IMG/VR virus record: IMGVR_UViG_3300021067_000004
Coordinates: 1-42,922 of that record
DNA length: 42,922 bases
Strand: one strand, 5' to 3'
DNA from: a virus
A program made the position numbers and the translations under genes. The notes below the pieces were generated by a model. That model did not search any database, was not told where the DNA came from, and saw only the letters and a program-made list of their open reading frames with translations. Positions 1-6,584 of the stretch are shown here, piece by piece (position 1 is the first letter of the stretch; every line of letters begins with the position of its first letter).

Positions 1-127
1 ATGGGCATCCCAAGCCCGGCCGGTGAAAGCGTCCGTTCACAGAAGACGCGAGAGGACAAGGAGGCCGTGGCGCGCAAGGATCAGGAGCTGTCCGAGTCGG
101 AAGGCAAAGCCGAGGCAGCGTGGCAGA
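1..127. repeat. Terminal overlap copy A (circular contig join)
   Basis: Identical base for base to the last 127 bases of the window. A coding frame continues through the join without interruption. 127 is a common largest k-mer in short-read assembly, so this is most likely an assembly overlap of a circular sequence, not a biological terminal repeat. Confidence 0.95.
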
Positions 128-489
128 CGGTCATAGAGTTCGGGAAGTCCGTCGGTCTCCAGCGCGATCCGAAGACTGGAGCATTGATTGTTCCGGACGG
201 CTTCAAGGGCATGCAAGCGCCGGGGCTGCAAGAGGTGGTCCCTGGACTGCTGGGCAAAGGCAAGCCCATCGAGGCGGCCCGTCGCGTGGCGATGGATGGG
301 CTGGTCCGCCTCCAGACGGGCGCTGCGATATCCGAGTCGGAACTAAAGTTCTACACCGATGTACTCGGTGACGAGGACGCGACACGCGCTGAGATCGCGA
401 CCAACCTGAACGCGCTCGAAGCGCTCATTCAGTCCCGCCGCAAACAGAGCCGCGTCGGCGCCCCTGGCGCCCCGAGCTCGTGGAAGTGA
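1..489 (+). CDS. 3' part of virion protein with lysozyme-like domain (continues from 41263)
   Basis: This is the C-terminal 162 residues of the protein that begins at 41263; the ATG at base 1 is an internal Met of that frame, not a start. Joined across the circle the product is 673 aa. This part is charged and helical-looking with no recognised domain, and ends in a Ser/Pro/Gly/Ala tail. The stop is followed after one base by the ATG of the next, larger internal virion protein, so the two are surely cotranscribed. Function is inferred from the N-terminal part and from position among virion genes. Confidence 0.85.
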   Translation: MGIPSPAGESVRSQKTREDKEAVARKDQELSESEGKAEAAWQTVIEFGKSVGLQRDPKTGALIVPDGFKGMQAPGLQEVVPGLLGKGKPIEAARRVAMDGLVRLQTGAAISESELKFYTDVLGDEDATRAEIATNLNALEALIQSRRKQSRVGAPGAPSSWK

Positions 490-490
490 A

Positions 491-3400
491 ATGCCCGTAT
501 TCGTAGACCCACGGTCCGGAGAGGTTTACTCCAACGTCCCCGACGAAGAGGCGGACCGCGCGCGGCGCGAGTTCGGGCTGGTCTCGCAGGAAGAGTACGA
601 CCACCAGCAGGCGGTAGAGAGCTCCGATGAGGGCTTTGGCTCGGCCGTCGCTGGTGGCTTCCAGCGCGGGCTGGGCATGATCGGAGACGCGCTCGAGGGC
701 TTCACGCCCCCCGCGGTCGGCAGCGACGCATTCGGCGCGGGCGGCCCGGCTCCGATGGGAGCGCCAGCGGCCGCTGTCCAGAGCGGCGAAGAGACATTCC
801 CGGGCGCCTACGACGAGCAGGCGCGGCTTCAGCGCGAGGCGCGGCCATTCGCCGCCGGGCTCGGGACGAGCCTTGCTGCGGCTCCGCTCGCCGCCATGGC
901 GGGGGCTGGCGCGGTCGCCGCCGCACCGGGGTTCGGTGCCGTCCTCGGGACGACCGCAGGCGGAATCGTCGCGGAGGCCGGCGTAGAAGCGGTCGCTCAG
1001 GAATACGACGACGCCTGGTTCGAGCAGCGGCCGTACGAGCTGAAGAACGTCGCCGCCAACACGCTCGCTTTCTCCGGCGTTGACTTCATGTTCCGAGGCG
1101 CGCTCAAGGGCATCGGCTCCGTGTTCGCAAAGGACCCCGTCAAGCCCGCCGGCGCCATCGGTGGGCGCAACGTCGTCAGCGAGGCGCAAGGCGCGGCGCG
1201 AGAGATGGTCGACCCAGTCGGCGGCGGAAGCGTGGGCGCAGCGCGCGCGGCTGACCTCGAGGACGAATTCACGCCGGCCATCTCTCAGATGTCCGATAGC
1301 GAGGCGGCGACCCTCGCTCGGGACGCGGACGACCACATATTCCTCGTGGCTCAGGATGCGTCCGAATCGTTCACGCGCCTCAACAACGGGCTCTCCGATG
1401 ACCTCGGCAACCAGCTGAAATACGAGGATATTGGGACGTACGCCCAGGAGTGGGAGGCCCCTCTGCTGGAGCGCCAAGCGAAGTGGGCAACGACCGTGTC
1501 AGAGGGCGCCGAGGACGGCATCGCGGCGATCCAGCAGAGCAAGTACTCCCTCGGCAATTTCGGCAAGCGAGCCGAGGAGACGCTCGACACGTTCACCCGG
1601 CGCATCGCCGTCGAGCCCGACGCCGGCAATCGCATGGTCGCGCTCGACGAGTTCAAGCGGCGGCTCGACCGGCTCAGCAAGAGCATCGACGCGAGCGACC
1701 TGGACGCCATCGCGAAGGAAGAGCTGAAGTCTGCCATCATCCCGACGCGGGAGGGGCTACGGAAAGGGCTCACGGACCCCAAGCTATTCGGTGGCGCAGC
1801 TGACCTACAGCGCTCGCTCAACGTCCCCTGGACGACCATGCTCGAAAGCTGGAGCAAGGTTCAGAACACGCTCACCGAGGCGACCGGTCACATCAAGTTC
1901 GATACGACCGGCGCCGGGCGCATCACGCGCGAGTCGACCGTCGACCGCATGTTCGCGATGGCCCAAAAGGACCCGCGCCGCAACCAGGAATTCGGTAAGC
2001 ATCTTGGGCAGGTGTTCGACGGGCTGAACGGGCTCATCGAGGCTCGGCAGGCGCACGGCATCGCCCGCAAAGACGGTCTCGATGCGCTCGCTACCGACGT
2101 CCGCAATCTGATGGAGGATTGGAACCTCGCGACCACCATCGGTGTCGCAAAGAACCGGGTTGACGCCATGAAGCGCGACCCGCGCAAGTGGGCCACGCTG
2201 GCCGCCAACATCGGCGAGCGGTTGCCTATCGTCGGTCAGCCCATTCAGCTGGCGCGTGGGCTCAGCGCCGCTTTCACAGACCTGAACCTCCCAAAGAACA
2301 GCGCGCTCGGAAAGGTGTGGGACCGGGCCTATCGGCGCTATGCGATGAATCCCGTGTACAGCGACCCGGCCATCATTCGGAACTATCCCGACTGGATCGC
2401 CGAATCGCTCCGCTCGCGAGGTGGGCGCATTCCGCCGGGCGGCTCCGGCATGATGGGTGGCACGAGTGTGCCGTCGGCTCCCGTTGCCGCCGCCAACGAT
2501 GTCATGACCGGCGTGGCCCAACCTAGCCCCGCCTACCAGCGCGCTAAGGCCATCATTGAAAAGCGCGGCGAGGCCGGCTCGGTGCAGCTCAGCGGCAGCG
2601 TGCGCGGCAAGCCCGGCTTCGCTGACCTGCCAGAGGGCGCTCAGTCGTCCCTGTCGCACGCCGCCATGGGTGCGCCGCAGACGGCGTTCACCAAGGAGGC
2701 CAAGGATGAGGTCCGTGCCGGGCTCAAGGCCAACCGCATCATCTCCGAGTCGGACCGGAAGCTCGCTCTCGACTTCGTTGACTCGATTCCCGACGAGCTC
2801 CAGTGGAATGGCAAGCTCGCGCGCAAGTACGGTCGCCTCGTTGGGCGCCGCGGCGAGGGCGGCGAATTCCGCGACGAGTTGATGCGCCACGTCGAGGGAC
2901 GCCTGATACCCGACGATCCGATGATGCAGCGCCTCTACCACGACCGGAAGATGCGCGACGCATTCCTCCGCGGCGTCGACCAGGGCGCGAGCGAGCTGGA
3001 GAAGACAGGTAGGCCGCTCGACTCCAGCGCGTTCCGGTCGATCAAGGAGACGCTCGCCAAGCACGACTCTCAGAGCGGCTCCGTGAATATCGGTGTCGGC
3101 CCAAACTTCTCCCTCGCCGACGTGGCCAAGAGCCCGATGGGCGTGGTCGCTGGCGCAGGCGGCGCTGGGCTCGCCATCAATGCCGCCGTCCAGGCGCGCG
3201 CAGCCGAGCCGCCGCAGTCGCCAGAGGTGGCCTACCGTGACGCGCTCCTGGAGATCGACCGCGCCGGGCAACAGCAGGTCAAGACGCTGGCCTCGGAGGC
3301 GCTCCGAAAGAAGCCTTCGCGGGGCAAAGACCGGGACCCGCTCGTGCTGTTCGCTGGAAAGCGCAAGATCCAGGATGCCGTCGAGGAGGCTCGCGAGCGA

Positions 3401-4021
3401 CTGGACGAGATCGCCGCCGACCCGACCACGCTGCTCCAGCAGGTCGGTGGCAGCTCCGGCGAGCTCGGTCGCACCCATCCTTCCGTGTACATGGCCGTCA
3501 CCGAGAAAGCCGCACAGGTCGCGGCGTACCTCCAGGCGGTCATCCCGCAACGCACGGTCACGACACTGCTTGACCCCGTGGGAGCAGCTCCGTCATTCGA
3601 CCGGGCATGGGACTTCGCTGCACGGTTCGTCGGGGCCACCCAGCCGCGCGTCGCGCTCCGGGAGATCGTCCGCGGGGCGGCGCCGCCCGAGATGCTCGAG
3701 GCAGTTCAGCAGAACTGGCCCGAGCTATGGGACGGATTCCGCGCTGAAACACTCGGCCAGATCCAGCGCATGCACATGTCCGGCCGTCACATCCCGTCCG
3801 AAAAGCTCCGCCGACTGGATTCGCTGCTCGGTCTGCGAGGGCAACTCGACCCGACGGCGGCGCCCGAGTTCACGGCTCACATGCTCGCGGCTCAGGACGC
3901 AGAGCTGGCGCGTCGGCAGGAAGGCGGGCAAGCTAGTGGCGCGGTCCCCGGTGGCGGCTCGGGCGCGGCGTCGTTCAGGACGCGGCTCGACGCGATCAAC
4001 AACGAAAGGCAGATGGGATGA
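491..4021 (+). CDS. Large internal virion / DNA-ejection protein (predicted)
   Basis: 1176 aa. Begins one base after the preceding stop, with GGAAG just upstream as a weak ribosome site. A long Ala/Gly-rich hydrophobic stretch (about residues 120-160) and a second near 880-900 could enter or cross membrane; the remainder is largely charged and helical-looking. Size, two hydrophobic segments, and position at the end of the virion operon after a lysozyme-domain protein are what is expected of the big core/ejection protein of short-tailed phages, which leaves the head and helps the genome cross the envelope. I see no transglycosylase signature here. The role is inferred from size and context, not from a catalytic motif. 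A large structural protein of another kind is the alternative. Confidence 0.6.
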   Translation: MPVFVDPRSGEVYSNVPDEEADRARREFGLVSQEEYDHQQAVESSDEGFGSAVAGGFQRGLGMIGDALEGFTPPAVGSDAFGAGGPAPMGAPAAAVQSGEETFPGAYDEQARLQREARPFAAGLGTSLAAAPLAAMAGAGAVAAAPGFGAVLGTTAGGIVAEAGVEAVAQEYDDAWFEQRPYELKNVAANTLAFSGVDFMFRGALKGIGSVFAKDPVKPAGAIGGRNVVSEAQGAAREMVDPVGGGSVGAARAADLEDEFTPAISQMSDSEAATLARDADDHIFLVAQDASESFTRLNNGLSDDLGNQLKYEDIGTYAQEWEAPLLERQAKWATTVSEGAEDGIAAIQQSKYSLGNFGKRAEETLDTFTRRIAVEPDAGNRMVALDEFKRRLDRLSKSIDASDLDAIAKEELKSAIIPTREGLRKGLTDPKLFGGAADLQRSLNVPWTTMLESWSKVQNTLTEATGHIKFDTTGAGRITRESTVDRMFAMAQKDPRRNQEFGKHLGQVFDGLNGLIEARQAHGIARKDGLDALATDVRNLMEDWNLATTIGVAKNRVDAMKRDPRKWATLAANIGERLPIVGQPIQLARGLSAAFTDLNLPKNSALGKVWDRAYRRYAMNPVYSDPAIIRNYPDWIAESLRSRGGRIPPGGSGMMGGTSVPSAPVAAANDVMTGVAQPSPAYQRAKAIIEKRGEAGSVQLSGSVRGKPGFADLPEGAQSSLSHAAMGAPQTAFTKEAKDEVRAGLKANRIISESDRKLALDFVDSIPDELQWNGKLARKYGRLVGRRGEGGEFRDELMRHVEGRLIPDDPMMQRLYHDRKMRDAFLRGVDQGASELEKTGRPLDSSAFRSIKETLAKHDSQSGSVNIGVGPNFSLADVAKSPMGVVAGAGGAGLAINAAVQARAAEPPQSPEVAYRDALLEIDRAGQQQVKTLASEALRKKPSRGKDRDPLVLFAGKRKIQDAVEEARERLDEIAADPTTLLQQVGGSSGELGRTHPSVYMAVTEKAAQVAAYLQAVIPQRTVTTLLDPVGAAPSFDRAWDFAARFVGATQPRVALREIVRGAAPPEMLEAVQQNWPELWDGFRAETLGQIQRMHMSGRHIPSEKLRRLDSLLGLRGQLDPTAAPEFTAHMLAAQDAELARRQEGGQASGAVPGGGSGAASFRTRLDAINNERQMG

Positions 4022-4317
4022 GCGTTGCAGCAGGAGACGGGCGCATCAATGTGCGCAGGAACGTCACGGCAGGGTCACTGCTGGGCGTGGGTGGCGCGCC
4101 CAAGAGACGGGCGAGCACGCTGCTCATCATGAACGAGTCAATCGACACGCCAGGCACGGCGGTAGTGTCTGGAGATGACGGCGTCGAATACACGGTCGAT
4201 GTACCAGTGTCGTCCACGGTGGAGATGTGCGGCGACTTCGAAACGCTCGGCGCACTGACCGGCGTCTCGGTCATCGCAGGCTGGGTCGACGATGGGAGCG
4301 TGCAGCGCAATGGCTGA
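4018..4317 (+). CDS. Hypothetical small protein, end of virion operon
   Basis: 99 aa. Its ATG overlaps the previous stop (ATGA), implying translational coupling to the large internal virion protein. The sequence looks beta-rich (short Val/Thr/Gly-rich strands, for example TVEMCGDFETLGALTGVSVIAGWV) and has no signal peptide or membrane segment. Not recognised. It could be a small virion or assembly component given the operon. Confidence 0.6.
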   Translation: MSVAAGDGRINVRRNVTAGSLLGVGGAPKRRASTLLIMNESIDTPGTAVVSGDDGVEYTVDVPVSSTVEMCGDFETLGALTGVSVIAGWVDDGSVQRNG

Positions 4318-4855
4318 CCAGAAGAAGCCGGCGCAACCCGCGCCAGTCGAACAGCTCATCGCTCGGTTCCAACTCGAGACCGACCGCGCTCTGGCCGCAA
4401 TCCGCGAGGACATGGGCCGCGCAATCGGCGACCTGGCTCGCAAGGTGGCCACCTTGGACGACCGCTTCACCGAGATGCGGGACGCCGCGTCGCGCCAGGC
4501 CGTCGCGCTCGACTCCGGGTTGCACCACACCCGTAAGGCCGTCGAAGAGGTCAACGAGGCCATGAAGGTCGCCGCACGGAGCGCACAGGAGGCCCGCGAT
4601 TCGGCGCTGGTCTACGAGAAGCTGAAGGAGTCGCAACCCGACTTCACGCGGCAGGTTCAGGCGCTCGAGGTGCGACTTGCCGCCGTCGTCGACTCGAACG
4701 CGCATCTTCAGGAACAGGTCACCAGGCTCGTTGGGCAGGTCGAAGATTTCGAGGTCGTTGCCGACTCGTTCGACGAGGTCAGCGGCGAAGTGCGAGGGCT
4801 CGACCTGCAGGTCAAGAAGCTCGACACGCTGACCAGGACGAGCAGGTCGCTCTAG
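4310..4855 (+). CDS. Coiled-coil protein, end of virion operon
   Basis: 181 aa from the ATG at 4310, which overlaps the preceding gene by 8 bases; GGGAG 12-16 bases upstream is a possible ribosome site. An in-frame ATG at 4292 would add six residues but has no better ribosome site. Nearly the whole protein is heptad-like helix rich in Ala, Glu, Arg, Leu and Val, with no Cys and no membrane segment. It is the last plus-strand gene before the convergent terminase and the permuted tRNA-like element. Function is not recognised; fibrous virion component or assembly factor are both possible. Confidence 0.65.
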   Translation: MADQKKPAQPAPVEQLIARFQLETDRALAAIREDMGRAIGDLARKVATLDDRFTEMRDAASRQAVALDSGLHHTRKAVEEVNEAMKVAARSAQEARDSALVYEKLKESQPDFTRQVQALEVRLAAVVDSNAHLQEQVTRLVGQVEDFEVVADSFDEVSGEVRGLDLQVKKLDTLTRTSRSL

Positions 4856-4870
4856 GATCAGCGTTAGAAC

Positions 4871-4942
4871 GTCCGGTATGCTACCAAGCCGCACCCTACG
4901 CTGAGTGACAGCGTAGCTGGATTCGAACCAGCGCCTCCGGAC
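4871..4942 (-). tRNA. Circularly permuted tRNA-like cloverleaf, possible tRNA-Arg(UCU)
   Basis: Read on the minus strand from 4942 down. GTCCGG (4942-4937, 3' strand of the anticodon stem); AGGC (variable region, ends in the conserved C48); GCTGG / TTCGAAT / CCAGC (4932-4916), a perfect T arm with canonical loop; TACGCTG (4915-4909, 3' acceptor strand); linker TCACT; CAGCGTA (4903-4897, 5' acceptor strand, 7 of 7 pairs); GG; D arm GTGC / GGCTTGGTA / GCAT (4894-4878) with the conserved GG; then CCGGAC (4876-4871), pairing 6 of 6 with the first GTCCGG. The D stem has a G-T wobble that would be an A-C mismatch on the plus strand, and the T loop is canonical only on the minus strand, so minus is the RNA strand. 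Continuing past 4871 the loop can be read as GTTCTAA, which gives U33, anticodon UCU and A37 A38, as in bacterial tRNA-Arg(UCU). CCA is not encoded and U8 is not present. Pairing is seen directly; function as a tRNA is inference. Confidence 0.6.
4897..4915. terminator. Hairpin between convergent genes (acceptor arm of the tRNA-like element)
   Basis: TACGCTG, loop AGTGA, CAGCGTA: seven perfect pairs, eight counting the flanking C-G. It lies midway between the stop of the plus-strand gene (4855) and the stop of the minus-strand terminase (4962-4960), where a bidirectional terminator would be expected. There is no T-run on either side, so intrinsic termination is doubtful. The same hairpin is the closed acceptor stem of the cloverleaf. 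Confidence 0.3.
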
Positions 4943-4959
4943 ACGTCGACACAGATAGC

Positions 4960-6519
4960 TCAGTTACGCTTCCGCCGCAACATGCGCTTGCCGGCCCTGA
5001 CCGCGGCGGCCTTTTCCAGGCGCTCCTGATACTCCGCGAACCCCGCCTCTCCCGGCTTCGGGCGCGGCGGCTTGGCGGCGACGAAGAGCTGGCTCAGCTG
5101 GTTTACGGCGCCGAGCACGGCGTCCGCCACGTCATCCACGAAGCCTTCCCGGTGACTCTGTCGATCCTCGCTCCAGGGCAGGGCGCTCCACTCGCTCAGC
5201 ACGTCGGCGCAGTGCTCGGGTCGAATCTGAAGCGAGCCCGTCTTCATGAGCGCGCGCAGATACTCGATGCGCGGCTTCTTCCGCGGCTTGCCGAGCGCCT
5301 GCACGATGACGCCGCGATTCGCCATGTTCTGCACGAATCGGTCGCCTTCGCCTCCGCAGTCCGCGTAGATCTCGCCCGTGCGCCACGCCGCGCGCAGTGC
5401 GGCCAGCTCCACAGCGATCTCGTCATCGTCCAACTCGGGCACGTAGTAGGCGCGCAACAGGACAATCTCCCGGCCCCTGAGCGACTTGGCGGCCACCGCG
5501 AAGCCGTTCCCGTCGCCCCAGCCCGGGTCAACCACGACGACGATGCGCCACGGCTGGTCACGCGGTAGCTCCCATCCGGGCGGCAACATGTTGCGCTCCG
5601 CCGGAAGGTACACGAGCGAGTCTGTGTCCTTGACCCAGTCCGCCAGATACTCGCGGCGAAACTCAGCCGAGAGTTTCGACAGGATCGGTGCCCATGCCGG
5701 ATCGTCGATCGGCGTGTCCTTCAGCGCGACCAGCTGCTCGACGATGGCATCAGCCGGCGTGTCATCGAGGATGTAGTTGCCCTCGTTCAGCTCTTCACGC
5801 AGGTAGCCCGCTGCATCGATATACGGATTGTCGAGCGCGGTCCACCGGTGCGACGACCAAGCGTTCACCTCTCGCCCGGTGTGGTCGCGACCAGTGCACT
5901 TCTCGTAGTAGAAGCCGCGCGGGTCGAGACCTGGCGAGCCGCACAGAATGAGCTGGCCGCCGCCGAGATGGTGAGTATCCATGAACTGCGGCGTGATGAC
6001 GCTGGAGAGCAGATAGCGGAATTGCTGGTCGTGGCCCCCAAACGACCCGCACTCGTCGACCGCTGCCCGGCGCAGCCCGCCCGCGATGCCGCGAAGCTTT
6101 TCCACCTGGGCCCGGTCCTTCGCGGCCTTCAGCAGGATGCGGTAGCCGTTCGGCATCGTCGCAACCAGGTCGAGCCCGTTCATGTTCATTCCGAGCTGGT
6201 AGCGCTCATTGAACAGCGTCAGCGTCGGCCACAGGATGCTCTTGGCGTGCTCCTTCGTCAGCGCGACGAACAGCGACGAGTGCCCTGGCCACCGGTGATA
6301 CTCCTCGAGCAACCACGCCGCGAGCGCATGCGAACCGCCACCGCGGCGGCCTTTTGGCCAGGTTTTCCGCGGAGATGGGTCCTCAAGTGCCGCTCTCTGC
6401 TTCGCGTGCAACCCATCCAGAATCCGCCACCACGGCGAGTCGGGGTCGTCCTCTACCAGGCTCTCCTGGATCAGGTCCTCGAGCAGGGTCGAATCGTCAT
6501 CCGAGATGAGAGCGGGCAA
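4960..6519 (-). CDS. terL: Terminase large subunit (packaging ATPase-nuclease)
   Basis: 519 aa. Motor domain: deviant Walker A at residues 56-64 (KGRRGGGSH) in which the usual Lys before Ser is Gly; Walker B AAVDE (152-156); coupling motif CGSP (193-196). C-terminal RNase H-like nuclease with acidic residues at D331 (VVDPGWGD), D387 (YADCGGEGD) and D462/D463/D466 (VDDVADA). It cuts and pumps DNA into proheads through the portal. A TTG at 6519 is the only plausible start, since a TAG closes the frame five codons upstream; the ribosome site is weak. It is alone on the minus strand, divergent from portal, and about 18 kb from the probable small subunit. The missing Lys may be replaced by Lys56 at the front of the loop, as in some phage terminases. 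Confidence 0.93.
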   Translation of the reverse strand: MPALISDDDSTLLEDLIQESLVEDDPDSPWWRILDGLHAKQRAALEDPSPRKTWPKGRRGGGSHALAAWLLEEYHRWPGHSSLFVALTKEHAKSILWPTLTLFNERYQLGMNMNGLDLVATMPNGYRILLKAAKDRAQVEKLRGIAGGLRRAAVDECGSFGGHDQQFRYLLSSVITPQFMDTHHLGGGQLILCGSPGLDPRGFYYEKCTGRDHTGREVNAWSSHRWTALDNPYIDAAGYLREELNEGNYILDDTPADAIVEQLVALKDTPIDDPAWAPILSKLSAEFRREYLADWVKDTDSLVYLPAERNMLPPGWELPRDQPWRIVVVVDPGWGDGNGFAVAAKSLRGREIVLLRAYYVPELDDDEIAVELAALRAAWRTGEIYADCGGEGDRFVQNMANRGVIVQALGKPRKKPRIEYLRALMKTGSLQIRPEHCADVLSEWSALPWSEDRQSHREGFVDDVADAVLGAVNQLSQLFVAAKPPRPKPGEAGFAEYQERLEKAAAVRAGKRMLRRKRN

Positions 6520-6520
6520 G

Positions 6521-6576
6521 CCTACGTCTTTCTAGCAGTGTCCTGGTTTGACGTAGGTTCTAGCACGGGGCAGACT
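6521..6576 (+). promoter_or_regulatory. Late promoter/operator element 1 (portal operon)
   Basis: Inverted repeat CCTACGTC (6521-6528) and GACGTAGG (6550-6557) separated by 21 nt. The right arm overlaps a -35 box TTGACG (6548-6553); 17 nt later CAGACT (6571-6576) is a weak -10. Portal starts at 6585. Close copies occur at 25238 and 34653. The left arm abuts the terminase start codon. Confidence 0.6.
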
Positions 6577-6584
6577 GTCATGAC

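Noticed and set aside
1-127. Biological direct terminal repeat like that of T7
   Set aside because: The length equals an assembly k-mer and the repeat lies inside a coding frame that continues across it.
1805-3550. Long minus-strand open frame (581 codons) opposite the ejection protein
   Set aside because: It is a shadow of the plus-strand gene in GC-rich DNA: composition is Arg/Leu/Ala/Val-biased, there is no ribosome site, and no domain is seen. The same applies to minus-strand frames at 425-1477, 6522-8075, 26069-26788 and 27954-29030.
4871-4942. tmRNA or permuted two-piece tmRNA
   Set aside because: No tag-peptide reading frame or pseudoknot region fits in the short gaps on either side, and a full D stem and anticodon stem are present, unlike tmRNA.
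4944-4972. Plus-strand segment resembling a tRNA D arm (GATAGCTCAGTTA)
   Set aside because: It overlaps the terminase stop, has no matching acceptor or T arm in normal order on the plus strand, and the true cloverleaf is on the other strand to its left.
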